Positions 8,609-17,082 are shown, numbered from the stretch's first letter. The stretch: DNA of 35,177 nt from Alphaproteobacteria bacterium (GCA_019238055.1 JAFAOB010000461.1:1-35177), one strand, 5' to 3'. Translations and numbers: made by a program. Notes: generated by a model not told the origin, from the sequence alone.

Positions 8609-9739
8609 TCAATTCTCGGGCGACGTAAAAACCGCGCAGGGGGATGCGATGCCGCGGAGTGCATGCGTGCCGAGCGCGATCAGCGGCGCATCGGTCTCAG
8701 CGGCAAACGCGCCTGATATGAGCACCGCCTTCCCGAGCGGCCGGCATAGCCCTGACAACCGGCTTACCAGATTGACGGCGCGGCCGATCGCCGTGAAATC
8801 CAGGCGATCGGCGGCGCCGATATTGCCCCACAGCATCTCGCCGAGATGCAGGGCGGCGCCGAAGGGCAGAGGCGGCAGCCCTTGCCGGCGTCGCTCCTTG
8901 TCGAGATGCGCCATCCCGGCCCGGGCGGCGGACACCGCGCGGAGGGCAGCACCACAGGCGTCGCGCGGCGGCCCTCCGGTGACCGGAAAGATCGCCAATA
9001 AGCCGTCGCCGATGAATTTCAGCACCTCGCCGCCGAAGGCGTGAACCGCGCCGGCGATGCGATCGAACCACGCGTTGAGAGCTGAGATGACCGCGGTGGG
9101 AGGATTGCTTTCGGATAGCGCCGTGAAGCCGCGCAGATCGGCATAGAGCAGCGCTGCCTGGATGGTCTCGCCGATATCGCGCCGCAAAGGAGCCGCCAGC
9201 ACCCGTACCGCGCTGCGCCGGCCGAGATAGGCTTCCAGCGTCGCCGTCAATGTCGCGCGCGCGGCGAGGACGGCAAGAGGCGCGGCTGCGAAGCGCGCAG
9301 CCTGACGCAGTTGATTGGTCTCATCAAGCGTGAACGGACGCGGCCCGATCCAGCCGAGCGAAGGCCCATCTCGCCTTGCCCCTATCACGTCCTCATGCAC
9401 GACGCCCGCCCCGATTCCGGCGAGCCAGCGCCGGCCGGCATCGTTGGGCGGACTTGCTTCCAGCGCTGCCGCGGGTCCACCTGGGGCGAACCCTACAGCC
9501 TCAATGACCTCTCCGCTCTCGGTGAGCCACAGCCAGGTGCGTCTGGCAATGAGCGGGTGCGGGACTTCGAGCGTCAGCGCGCCGCCCGCGAGCGGCAGGC
9601 CATCCTCGACCAGACGCGCACCGAATTCTGCCAGCAGCCGGTCGGCGCCCGCGCTCTCGGCCGCCGCATCGACGAGCCAGGCAAGGGTCGAAGAGAGACG
9701 CATGACGCGAACATGGGGTTGACATACCATCCTTGTCAC
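8609..9739 (-). CDS. Class III adenylate/guanylate cyclase with an N-terminal uncharacterised region
   Basis: About 376 residues. The C-terminal cyclase homology domain (about 195-345) has the metal-binding Asp201 in LYADLRGFT and Asp245 in KFIGDGLLAIFP. The base-selecting segment is LDFTAIG (Asp314), and the transition-state pair is Asn323/Arg327 in GRAVNLVSRL. All catalytic positions are therefore present, and the protein should make cAMP or cGMP from ATP or GTP. Residues 1-180 are a cytosolic sensor-like region I cannot name; no membrane segment is evident. I chose the GTG at 9739 because GGAAGG lies 7 bases before it. ATGs at 9730 and 9703 are alternatives, and the frame is open up to 10042. 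A LexA-type box lies upstream at 9917-9931. Confidence 0.88.
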   Translation of the reverse strand: MTRMVCQPHVRVMRLSSTLAWLVDAAAESAGADRLLAEFGARLVEDGLPLAGGALTLEVPHPLIARRTWLWLTESGEVIEAVGFAPGGPAAALEASPPNDAGRRWLAGIGAGVVHEDVIGARRDGPSLGWIGPRPFTLDETNQLRQAARFAAAPLAVLAARATLTATLEAYLGRRSAVRVLAAPLRRDIGETIQAALLYADLRGFTALSESNPPTAVISALNAWFDRIAGAVHAFGGEVLKFIGDGLLAIFPVTGGPPRDACGAALRAVSAARAGMAHLDKERRRQGLPPLPFGAALHLGEMLWGNIGAADRLDFTAIGRAVNLVSRLSGLCRPLGKAVLISGAFAAETDAPLIALGTHALRGIASPCAVFTSPEN

Positions 9740-10044
9740 GAGCCTACCTTCCGGCGCAAAAAGCGCCGACGGGTTATCGTTATCCCCGCAAAAAAGCGAG
9801 GGTCCAGGGGCAATCATCGTGGCCCGCCGCCCTGGGTTTCCGCTTTCGTGGGAAAGGCTTCTCCCTCTGTGTCGGGTGACGCAATTCGTGGTGGCGGAAT
9901 GCGCGAAGTTGGTATAGAACAAATAGCGAACCCAGGTTGCTCCAGAGGCCGCTCGCGGGAATAACGGTAACATGTTGGATATTTTGCCCGGAAAGGAGCC
10001 GGCTTCAGCGCCGGCCATCCGCGCAACTCGACAATGAGGCATCG
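9740..10044. other. Divergent intergenic region between the cyclase and SRPBCC genes
   Basis: Contains no convincing gene. The cyclase frame stays open through it, but that stretch has no good start. It holds a CGGCGC-AAAAA-GCGCCG hairpin at 9752-9768 and the LexA-like direct repeat at 9917-9931. Both flanking genes must be transcribed from here. Confidence 0.5.
9917..9931 (-). promoter_or_regulatory. Candidate alphaproteobacterial LexA (SOS) box
   Basis: The minus strand reads GTTCGCTATTTGTTC, a perfect GTTC-N7-GTTC direct repeat, the LexA operator form known in alphaproteobacteria. It is followed by TATACC, a possible -10. It lies about 180 bases upstream of the cyclase start. About one such 8-base match is expected by chance in 35 kb, so this is a candidate only. 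Confidence 0.35.
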
Positions 10045-10485
10045 ATGACTGAACCGCTCTTGGTCCGGCGCGAAATCCAAATCGCGGCCCCGCCTGCTAC
10101 TGTTTTCGCTTTCCTGACCGATCCGGAAAAGATCTTGAGCTGGATGGGCTCCGAGGTGACGACCGAGGCACATCCAGGCGGGGTCTATCTCGTCAAAAGC
10201 GTCGGCGCCCATGTGGCGCGCGGAGAGTTCCGGGAAGTCGTGCCGGTCCACCGTCTCGCCTATAGCTTCGGCTGGGAGGGAAGCGAGGAGGTGCCGCCGG
10301 GATCGAGCCTGGTTGAGATCGACCTGGTCGACCGGGATGGCGGCACCTTGCTGCGCATGACCCATAGCGGTCTTCCGAACGCGGCACAGTGCGCCAGCCA
10401 CGACAGAGGTTGGGCGCATTACCTGGGCCGGTTGGCGATAGCGGCTACAGGCCGAGATCCTGGCATCGATCACGGCCCGGCGTAG
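10045..10485 (+). CDS. SRPBCC (START/AHSA1-like) domain protein
   Basis: A 146-residue protein made of one SRPBCC domain. The N-terminal strand REIQIAAPPATVFAFLTDPEKILSWMG is the typical opening of the polyketide-cyclase/AHSA1 fold, followed by GGVYLV, a REVVPVHRLAYSFGWEG strand pair and GWAHYLGRLAIAATG in the long C-terminal helix. These proteins bind hydrophobic ligands in a cavity. GAGG precedes the ATG at 10045 by 6 bases; longer in-frame starts exist but lack a site. It is divergent from the cyclase gene. Specific ligand unknown. Confidence 0.85.
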   Translation: MTEPLLVRREIQIAAPPATVFAFLTDPEKILSWMGSEVTTEAHPGGVYLVKSVGAHVARGEFREVVPVHRLAYSFGWEGSEEVPPGSSLVEIDLVDRDGGTLLRMTHSGLPNAAQCASHDRGWAHYLGRLAIAATGRDPGIDHGPA

Positions 10486-10703
10486 CGCCGTGGGGAAGCT
10501 TGGCTAATAGCTGGCCCCCGGCCTCGGAGCAAGCAGCTTGCGGCAGCCATTTCTCTGTCCGCGTCTGTTTGATAGGGAAGTTGACGGTGACGATTACCGA
10601 CTGACCGGGTTCAAACTGGGTATCCCAGGCACTGGCGGTCACCGCATGTCTGTGCAATCTACTCATACTACTACGTGCGGCCGATAGATCAGGGACTGCT
10701 CCG

Positions 10704-11150
10704 ATGCCTTTCCAGAACCGCATGATGATGCTGGTCGCCTTTATGCAGGCGCAAACTGCTCAAATCTGCCGGGATCGTGGCGCCATCCATCGACAATGCT
10801 GGATTTTCTGACGCCGGAATATTACCAGCGCAATGGCGTTTTTTGATGATCGTCTGGCGCTTCCCGATCTCTATACGGGCCAACATGCCGAAGCTATCGC
10901 GGGTGTGCGCGCGGTGAAGATGGACCCATCGACCGTCCTCATGACAATGGGGATGGTGACGCGGCGGCTCGGGCCGGAGTGACCTGCTCCACAACCTATT
11001 ACGAGCCTTTCCATGTCGCCCGCCTCTTCGCGACAATGGATCTAATGTTGAAGGGCCGCGCCGCGTGGAACATTGTGACCGCTCTACACTGCGACCGAGC
11101 TTTCCCGCGTGTAGGCAACGGCGAAAATGAGGCGAGTTTTGGCCTCTGCA
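10704..11150 (+). pseudogene. Remnant of an NtaA/SnaA/DszA-type FMN-dependent monooxygenase
   Basis: Pieces of one protein appear in order in different frames. They are MMMLVAFMQAQ (from about 10722), SWRHPSTMLDFLTPEYYQR, MAFFDDRLALPDLYTGQ...AVKMDPSTVLMTMGMVTRRLG (to about 10980), then STTYYEPFHVARLFATMDLM and GRAAWNIVTAL. This is the N-terminal third of the nitrilotriacetate-monooxygenase family (two-component FMN-dependent, LLM superfamily). There are at least two frameshifts, a deletion after TPEYYQR (the usual RIARTLE..KFH stretch is gone) and no C-terminal two thirds. The remnant ends near the stop of the convergent amidohydrolase. It cannot make a functional enzyme. Confidence 0.8.
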
Positions 11151-11178
11151 ATCCCAACTTATTGCCGCGCCCATGGCG

Positions 11179-12003
11179 TCAGCTTCCGGCGCCGGCGGGA
11201 AGCGGCCAGCCGATCCAGTTGCACAGGGCCTCGCCCATAACGAGGTCGAGATCGCGGCCCTTGAGCCACGGCAATTCCTCGGTGAACAAGGTGACGCATT
11301 GCCGCCACGAGCATGGCATCCGGGTGATATCCGTGCCCCAGAACATCCGCTCGGGACCGAATGCGTCGAAACAGCGTTTGAGATGCGGATGCAGGCTGCG
11401 AAACGGGTATTCGTCCTCGGCGTAGCCGGCCTGCCCGGTCGCCTTGACCGCGACGTTCGGGTATTTGGCCAAAGCCAGCAATTCCGGCTGGAACCGATAA
11501 GCCGCCTCGCCCTTGCTGGCGCGGGGCACGCCCATGTGATCGACGATCAATTTCAGGCCGGAGTGGCGTTCGGCGATCCTGCCGACCGTCGGCAGGAACA
11601 TCGCCGCGCCGAGTGCGATCGGAACCCCGGCGCGCTCGGCGGCGGGCCATAGCCAGTCGAGCGTGCCGTCGGTGAACCAGGCTTGCGGGTGCCGCTCGCT
11701 GGTATAAAAGCGCAGGCCAAGCATGCCCGGCCGCTGCTTCCAGTGCGCGACGAGGTCGCGGCCGTTCGGGTCGTCGAGATAGAACCAGCCCATAATGGCA
11801 AAGCGGTCGGGGTATTTGCGCACCGCTTCGACCGCCAGCTCGTTCGAGTCCGGATCCCACAGCACCGGATGGATCAGCGCCCGGTCAACGTCGGCGGCAT
11901 CCATGCCCGCTATTGCCTGCTCGGCCGAATAGGGTTCCTGACGATGGTGCGCGGACGGTGTGCCCTTTTCCCAAAGATGGATCTGTGCGTCGACGATCAG
12001 CAT
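11179..12003 (-). CDS. Amidohydrolase_2 family metal-dependent hydrolase
   Basis: A 274-residue TIM-barrel hydrolase beginning MLIVDAQIHLWEKG. The first-strand motif is DAQIHLW, and later motifs are LIVDHMG (about residue 160) and MFWGTDI (about 235) with the barrel Asp. This matches the amidohydrolase_2 family that includes lactonases and decarboxylases of aromatic-acid pathways. GGAGGA lies 8 bases before the ATG. It is divergent from the flavoenzyme at 12098, with 94 bases between the starts, so the two probably share a control region. Substrate unknown; a lactone or a 2-pyrone-type acid is possible by family. Confidence 0.88.
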   Translation of the reverse strand: MLIVDAQIHLWEKGTPSAHHRQEPYSAEQAIAGMDAADVDRALIHPVLWDPDSNELAVEAVRKYPDRFAIMGWFYLDDPNGRDLVAHWKQRPGMLGLRFYTSERHPQAWFTDGTLDWLWPAAERAGVPIALGAAMFLPTVGRIAERHSGLKLIVDHMGVPRASKGEAAYRFQPELLALAKYPNVAVKATGQAGYAEDEYPFRSLHPHLKRCFDAFGPERMFWGTDITRMPCSWRQCVTLFTEELPWLKGRDLDLVMGEALCNWIGWPLPAGAGS

Positions 12004-12097
12004 TGAGTAGTGTCCTCCAAGATTAGAAGATTGTCACTGACTAAGCGAGAAAGCCGGAAAGGGATCGAATTTAACGGCCGAACTACGGGAGGCATCA

Positions 12098-13195
12098 ATG
12101 ATTAAGACGATCGTGATCGGTGCGGGTGTAATTGGAGCCTCCATCGCGTATCGGCTGGCTCAAGCCGGTGCCGCTGTTACGGTGCTGGAAACGACGCGAA
12201 TTGGCGGCGGCACCTCCGGCATCAGCTTCGCCTGGACCAACGCGCACAAAAAGCCGCCGAAGTCCTACCACGATCTGAATGTCGCCGGCATGAAGGCGCA
12301 TGTGGCATTGGCCGACGAGTTCGGCGCCACGCCGTGGTGGCATGGGGGCGGCAGTCTGGAATGGGTCGCCGAACCCGATCGCGCGGCGCAGCGCCGAAAC
12401 ATCGAGCAGCTGCGATCCTGGGGCTATGCTGCAGAGTGGATCACGCTGCACCAAGTGCAGGAATTGGAGCCCGACATCGATCCGGCGACGATCGGCGACG
12501 CGCCGGTGGCGTTTTTCCCGGAGGAGGGTTGGCTCGACCCGGTCGTCTACGCGCATGCCATGTTGTCCGCCGCGCGGCGCCGCCATGGCGCGAAAGTCGT
12601 CTGCGGCGCCCGGGTCATTGACCTGATCATGGCCGGCGATCGGGTGACCGGCGTCCGCGTCGCCGATAGCGCGCAATACGAGGCCGACATCGTCGTGAAC
12701 TGTGCCGGTCGCTGGACCAATGAGGTAACCCGGGACGCCGGTCTGCACTTGCCGCTCGCACCGACCGTGGGGTTCCTGGTGTTCACGCCGCCTGTCGCCG
12801 CCAGCTTGAGCCGTGTCGTCCGTACCCCGGCCATTGACCTGCGCCCCGATGGTGCCGGGCGTCTGATGCTGATAGCGAACACCACGTTGAGCTTCGACAC
12901 GCGGCTCAGCCCATCGATGCCGGAAGCGCGCGATTGGGTGCGGCGCTCCCGACAGCTGCTACCCTCGATCGGCGAGGTCGAGCCGGAGGCGGTGCGCATC
13001 GCACTCCGGCCGATGCCCGCCGACCATTTCTCCGCGGTCGGACCGATGCCGCGGGTTTCCGGGTATTACATCGCGATCACCCATAGCGGCGTGACGATGT
13101 CGCCGTTTCTCGGAGCGGCGGTGGCCGACGAGATCGTAAGTGGACGGCAAAGGGCCGAACTCGCCGATTTCCGGCCTGCGCGTTTCTTTAACTGA
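12098..13195 (+). CDS. FAD-dependent oxidoreductase, DAO (D-amino acid oxidase/dehydrogenase) family
   Basis: A 365-residue flavoenzyme. The Rossmann dinucleotide motif GAGVIGASIAYRLAQAG spans residues 8-24 and ends in an acidic residue after VTVLE, as expected for FAD binding. The middle carries EEGWLDPVVYAHAML, and the C-terminus has RPMPADHFSAVGPM and YYIAITHSGVTMSPFLG, the FAD-pyrophosphate-contacting end of the DAO fold. Such enzymes oxidise amines or amino acids with transfer to oxygen or a quinone. GGGAGG is 6 bases before the ATG. The substrate is not indicated. The neighbouring amidohydrolase could release a product that this enzyme oxidises, but that is inference. Confidence 0.88.
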   Translation: MIKTIVIGAGVIGASIAYRLAQAGAAVTVLETTRIGGGTSGISFAWTNAHKKPPKSYHDLNVAGMKAHVALADEFGATPWWHGGGSLEWVAEPDRAAQRRNIEQLRSWGYAAEWITLHQVQELEPDIDPATIGDAPVAFFPEEGWLDPVVYAHAMLSAARRRHGAKVVCGARVIDLIMAGDRVTGVRVADSAQYEADIVVNCAGRWTNEVTRDAGLHLPLAPTVGFLVFTPPVAASLSRVVRTPAIDLRPDGAGRLMLIANTTLSFDTRLSPSMPEARDWVRRSRQLLPSIGEVEPEAVRIALRPMPADHFSAVGPMPRVSGYYIAITHSGVTMSPFLGAAVADEIVSGRQRAELADFRPARFFN

Positions 13196-13411
13196 TCTGA
13201 GATGAATACCAGTCCGTTTGGCGGTGCGCAGCGCCCGCAAATTCGAGGTATCGCATCGTTTGGAATGTCAGCCACGCGTCGCTTGAGCCCATCTCTGAGA
13301 GAGGCGCCGCTTCCTTCCGGCTGTTCGCCGAGATCGAGCGGCGAGGTTCGACCCAGACCGGGCGTGCTCGATGGACTGCGCGCCAAGCTTGGCTAAGCCC
13401 AAACCGCCTAA

Positions 13412-14134
13412 TTAATCCGTACCGTCGAGCTCGGGGTAATGCCGGAAGATGCCGTGCTCGTTGAACCGCAGCCGGCGATCGGAAGCGAGATAGGCGTCGA
13501 TCCGCGGTCGTGCCGCAACTTGGTCATGCAGCGCCGCAACGCGCGGGTATTGCGATGCCAGCGCCGCCATCCGGACAGGGAAGGCATAGCGCAGCCCGGC
13601 TACGAGCTGAAACAGCGATAAATCGGGGTAGCTGAGGTCGGCGCCGAGCAGATGGCCGCTGCCGGATGCGTTGCGCGCCAGCACCTTTTCAAAATAGCCG
13701 AGATATTTCGGCATCCGGGTGCGGCGAAAATCCGCCGAACGGGCGCGGGCCTCGGCGCGCTGGTCCTCGTAATAAAGGCTGCTGGCGATCGGGTGATGGG
13801 TGTCGTGGGTTTCGTCAACACAGTCTGCGATCGTCAATTGCAGTTGATGCGCCCACAGGCGCCCAGCCTCGTCCCGTGGCGCCAGCCCGAGCTGCTCGCC
13901 CAGATAAAGCAGGATGTTCGCGGTCTGACCGATGACCAAATCACCAGCTTTAAGAAACGGCGGGGCAAACGATGGGTGGACGGCGGCATCGCTCTGCATC
14001 AGCCGCATCATCTCGGCCTCGCCGCCCGGCTGGCGGGCGACATCAGCATAATCGGCCCCAGCCTCCTCGAGGGCCAGCCGCACGAACTCGCCCCGACCCT
14101 GGATTCCGCTCCAATAATACAGCTCATAGCGCAT
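13412..14134 (-). CDS. Glutathione S-transferase-like protein
   Basis: A 240-residue, two-domain GST. The N-terminal thioredoxin-like domain begins MRYELYYWSGIQGRGEFVRLALEE; the YYW-GR..FVR pattern resembles sigma/alpha-type GSTs with a Tyr near residue 7. It continues to PPFLKAGDLVIGQTANILLYLG, the glutathione gamma-Glu binding 'Q(S/T)xxIL' site. The C-terminal helical domain has GADLSYPDLSLFQLVAGL. GGGAGC precedes the ATG at 14134 by 7 bases, so the upstream in-frame extension was dropped. Role: conjugation or isomerisation with glutathione in the cytoplasm; substrate unknown. Confidence 0.85.
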   Translation of the reverse strand: MRYELYYWSGIQGRGEFVRLALEEAGADYADVARQPGGEAEMMRLMQSDAAVHPSFAPPFLKAGDLVIGQTANILLYLGEQLGLAPRDEAGRLWAHQLQLTIADCVDETHDTHHPIASSLYYEDQRAEARARSADFRRTRMPKYLGYFEKVLARNASGSGHLLGADLSYPDLSLFQLVAGLRYAFPVRMAALASQYPRVAALHDQVAARPRIDAYLASDRRLRFNEHGIFRHYPELDGTD

Positions 14135-14307
14135 GCTGCTGCTCCCTGATCGTATGTCAGGTCTCCCGCTGGCGCTTGCCAAAGCAGGCACGGGGACCGC
14201 AACTGCCGGCACATCGCTGACCGCGCGTGAAGCGGCGCGGGTCAGCCCTGGCAGGCCTTCAATCTTGTGGTCTGGCTAAAGCCCTACGCAATTTGGCGAC
14301 ACGAGTT

Positions 14308-14943
14308 TCAGGCACGCCGATGGTAAGCGCGGCAGATCAGCCGTGCACGATCGGTGATGTCCGGCCGGATATGCGCCGGCATCGGTGTCGACTCGCTGGC
14401 GCGCTTCCAGTCGGGGCCCGATACGACATCGGGTGAGCTTAGGTGATAAAGCGCCACATATTTCGGATGGCCGCTCGCGCGGAAGCGGCGGGCGCTGAGC
14501 ACACCGGGCACCCGCGCCAGCGCCGGAATGTGCTCGGTATCGTACCAGGCGTTGAATTCGGTCTCGTGCTGCGCCGCCGGCGTCATCGCCACCAGCAATA
14601 ATCCGCTGGCATTCTCGGGTGCTATCGCGTTGCCCGGCAGGATCTGTTCGCCCTCAAAGCGCGGCAGCAATCGACGGCATTTTGCCGTTACGCGTTTCGA
14701 CCATGGCGACAGGTTATCGCCACCAATCGCCCGATAGGCCGGGCTTGCGAGGACCGCGAGACTTTCGAGATCGTAAGTCGCCACCGATTGTTGGGAATCC
14801 TCGGCGCCGATCCAGCGCTGCAATGTCAGAAACCCGGGAACGCGCTGGCGTTCCGGGATATGTTCGAGATCGTACCAGTCGTTGAATTCGTCTTCGGCGA
14901 CACTCGAAAAATCGAATGCGGCGATCAACAGACCCTTGGCCAT
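14308..14943 (-). CDS. Duplicated EthD/dimeric alpha-beta-barrel domain protein
   Basis: A 211-residue protein built from two similar halves. Residues about 5-100 contain EFNDWYDLEHIPERQRVPGF and residues about 115-200 contain EFNAWYDTEHIPALARVPGV. Each also has a following short strand (LTLQRW / LSARRF) and a matching YDLESL / YHLSSP segment. The W/YD-EHIP core is typical of EthD-like ferredoxin folds, which normally pair as dimers; here one chain would provide both halves. GGAGG lies 8-9 bases before the ATG at 14943. Such proteins accompany oxidative degradation genes. The exact role is unknown. Confidence 0.8.
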   Translation of the reverse strand: MAKGLLIAAFDFSSVAEDEFNDWYDLEHIPERQRVPGFLTLQRWIGAEDSQQSVATYDLESLAVLASPAYRAIGGDNLSPWSKRVTAKCRRLLPRFEGEQILPGNAIAPENASGLLLVAMTPAAQHETEFNAWYDTEHIPALARVPGVLSARRFRASGHPKYVALYHLSSPDVVSGPDWKRASESTPMPAHIRPDITDRARLICRAYHRRA

Positions 14944-15008
14944 TCCCCCGACCTCCTCCGCAGTTGAGGCAGGAATGCTAAACCGGAATGGCACTCAGGC
15001 CAAAAGAT

Positions 15009-15536
15009 TCAGCCGCCGGCGCGCGCGATTGCCGCCATGATCAACGCCGCCGCACCCTCGGCGTCGACCCAATCGCCGATCGTGACCCACTTGCCCGCTT
15101 CGAGATCCTTATAATGCCGAAAGAAATGTGCGATTTGGCTGCGCAAGGCGGGGGCCAGGTCCCGGTGCGACCGGATATCGATCGAGTATGGATGCAGTTC
15201 ATCAACCGGCACGGCGACGATCTTCTCGTCCGGCCCCTTCTCGTCCTCCATGATCAGCGCACCAATCGGCCGACAGCGAACGACGGCGCCTGGAACGACG
15301 GCGGCGGTCCCGACGATCAGCACGTCAAGCGGGTCGCCGTCTTCCGCCAAGGTGTGCGGCACAAAGCCGTAATTGCCGGGATAGAACATCGCGGTGTTGA
15401 GGAAGCGGTCGACCATCAACGCGCCCGACACCTTGTCGAGCTCGTATTTGATCGGTGGCCCGCCGAGCGGGATTTCGACGACAACGTTTACGTCACTTGG
15501 CGGAGAGCGCCCAGCGCTCACCAGCGACAGATCCAT
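15009..15536 (-). CDS. ppa: Inorganic pyrophosphatase (family I)
   Basis: A 175-residue cytosolic enzyme that hydrolyses pyrophosphate to two phosphates and pulls biosynthetic reactions forward. The family signature EDGDPLDVLI is at about 66-75, preceded by VVVEIPLGG.PIKYELDK (about 18-34) and YPGNYGFVPHT (about 52-62). Later VDELHPY and IAHFFRHYKDLEAGKWV also match. The length is normal for bacterial family I enzymes, and the metal-binding acids are present. GGAGAG precedes the ATG. It lies 30 bases downstream of a VOC-protein gene on the same strand and 65 bases upstream of the EthD-like gene, so the three may be one transcript. An additional housekeeping copy elsewhere cannot be excluded. 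Confidence 0.95.
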   Translation of the reverse strand: MDLSLVSAGRSPPSDVNVVVEIPLGGPPIKYELDKVSGALMVDRFLNTAMFYPGNYGFVPHTLAEDGDPLDVLIVGTAAVVPGAVVRCRPIGALIMEDEKGPDEKIVAVPVDELHPYSIDIRSHRDLAPALRSQIAHFFRHYKDLEAGKWVTIGDWVDAEGAAALIMAAIARAGG

Positions 15537-15566
15537 GGCGGCTCTCCAGCGACCGAAACCGGTCGG

Positions 15567-16037
15567 TCAGGGCGCCATGCCTTTCTCGCCAAGTTCGTGC
15601 AACGCCTTCTCGCTCTTCACCTGATCGAAACCCATAGCATTCATGATGTGCGGCGCCTTGGTGAATTGGATATCGCGGTATTCGACGACTTCGACGCGGT
15701 TGCCCCATGGATCGAGAAAATCGAGAAACGGCCCCGGCAACAATTCGCCCCCGGCTGCCTCGACCAGCGCCCGCACCCGCGAGCGATCGTCAACGACAAG
15801 GCCGAAATGCCGTCGCTGGTCGCGGCCGCCGCCGCTGTTTTGCATGAGGTTGATAAACTGGTCGCCGAGCTCGATGAACGCGTTGCCCGGCCGTTTGGCG
15901 CGCAGGTTGAAATCAAAGATTTTGCTGTAAAAGGCTAACGCTTCGTCGATGTCGCCGACCTCGAGCGCGACATGGTTTATACCCACGAGACGCGGCTTGC
16001 TGCCCTCAATGGTTTGCGGCTGGTTGTCCTCGGCCAT
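15567..16037 (-). CDS. VOC-fold (glyoxalase/bleomycin-resistance-like) protein
   Basis: A 156-residue protein with one VOC domain pair. INHVALEVGDIDEALAFYSKIFDF (about 20-43) opens the first beta-alpha-beta-beta-beta unit. RRHFGLVVDD (about 75-84) opens the second, and FLDPWGNRVEVVEY carries the final Glu that is a metal ligand in this superfamily. The histidines at INHVAL and RRHFGL are the other likely metal ligands. Possible activities are a glyoxalase-type isomerase, an extradiol dioxygenase or a binding protein. GGAGGAGGA sits before the ATG at 16037. It is probably co-transcribed with ppa and divergent from the enoyl-CoA hydratase gene. Confidence 0.85.
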   Translation of the reverse strand: MAEDNQPQTIEGSKPRLVGINHVALEVGDIDEALAFYSKIFDFNLRAKRPGNAFIELGDQFINLMQNSGGGRDQRRHFGLVVDDRSRVRALVEAAGGELLPGPFLDFLDPWGNRVEVVEYRDIQFTKAPHIMNAMGFDQVKSEKALHELGEKGMAP

Positions 16038-16219
16038 TCCATCCTCCTCCTGCTGCTGCAGCCCACCCGCCTCTATATCGGTGGCAATTTGCCCCGTTCG
16101 ATCCCGCCGGTGCAAATCTGTCAAATCGTCGGAGGGGCGCCCACCGATCGAGGGCCTCGCAGGTTGGAGCCTCGGACCGAGATTGTATAATTTACCGGCA
16201 TCTTTATAGGGAGGACGAA

Positions 16220-16999
16220 ATGTCGGTTGATCTAACGGTCGAGGGCGCCATCGCAACAGTTGTGCTCAATCGCCCGGAGAAATTGAATGCGCTCAGCGCC
16301 GACATGCGCCAGAGCTTGTGCGATCACTTTGCCCGTTTGCGTTATGACGATGCGGTTCGGGTGGTGATCGTGACCGGGGCGGGCAGAGGGTTTTGCTCGG
16401 GCGCCGATGTCGACCGTATGGCTGGCCAGCAGCACGATCTGCGCGCCGGCCGTCAGCGGCTGCAACAGGGCGGTCACACCTTTATCCGCGCTCTCCACGC
16501 GATCGAAAAGCCCACGATTGCCGCCGTGCGCGGTCCTGCGGTTGGCATCGGCTGGAGCATTGCGCTCGCCTGTGACCTCGTCGTCGCTTCGACGACGGCG
16601 CGGTTTTCGCAGATCTTCCGCCGCATCGGGCTGGCCCCGGACGGTGGGGCAATCTGGTTTCTAACCCGCCGGCTCGGCATGGCGAAAGCCAAGGAGCTCG
16701 TCTATACGGCGCGCTTTGTCGAGGCTGAAGAGGCGCTGGCATTGGGCCTCGTCAATGAGGTCGTCGAAGACGACCGGCTGATGGCGAGAGTGCAGGAGCT
16801 GGCAAGCGATCTCGCCGAGGCGCCGACCTTTGCGCTCGGTCTCGCAAAAAAATTGTTCCACGCGGCGGCCGGCCCGAGCCTCGACGATTATCTCGAGATC
16901 GAAAGCCTGGTGCAGCCGCAATTGCACATGACCGAAGACAATGCCGAAGGGGTCGCTGCTTTCCGCGAAAAGCGCCCGCCAAAGTTCATCGGCCGGTAA
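16220..16999 (+). CDS. Enoyl-CoA hydratase/isomerase (crotonase) family protein
   Basis: A 259-residue crotonase. VVLNRPEKLNALSADMR opens the fold. The first oxyanion segment is GFCSGADVDRM and the second is AVRGPAVGIGWSIALACDLVVAS. FSQIFRRIGLAPDGGA follows, where canonical hydratases have a catalytic Glu in 'FxxxExxxGLxPxxG'. Here that Glu is replaced by Arg/Ile, so the enzyme may be an isomerase or use another acid. GGGAGGA precedes the ATG. It would act on acyl-CoA intermediates in the cytoplasm. It stands alone, convergent with the dehydrogenase gene on its right. Confidence 0.88.
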   Translation: MSVDLTVEGAIATVVLNRPEKLNALSADMRQSLCDHFARLRYDDAVRVVIVTGAGRGFCSGADVDRMAGQQHDLRAGRQRLQQGGHTFIRALHAIEKPTIAAVRGPAVGIGWSIALACDLVVASTTARFSQIFRRIGLAPDGGAIWFLTRRLGMAKAKELVYTARFVEAEEALALGLVNEVVEDDRLMARVQELASDLAEAPTFALGLAKKLFHAAAGPSLDDYLEIESLVQPQLHMTEDNAEGVAAFREKRPPKFIGR

Positions 17000-17082
17000 C
17001 GAGGGCGCCCCCTGGTCCGCCCGCGTATCCCTTTTTTGACACAGGCGGACTCGGGTGGATTTTACCCGTGCTTGGGGTCGTC

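Noticed and set aside
9752-9768. CGGCGC-AAAAA-GCGCCG hairpin upstream of the cyclase
   Set aside because: The short stem lies just before the chosen start; no T tract follows on either strand, so it is not called a terminator.
10445-10723. 92-codon minus-strand frame between the SRPBCC gene and the monooxygenase remnant
   Set aside because: It overlaps the SRPBCC end, has no ribosome site and resembles no family I know.
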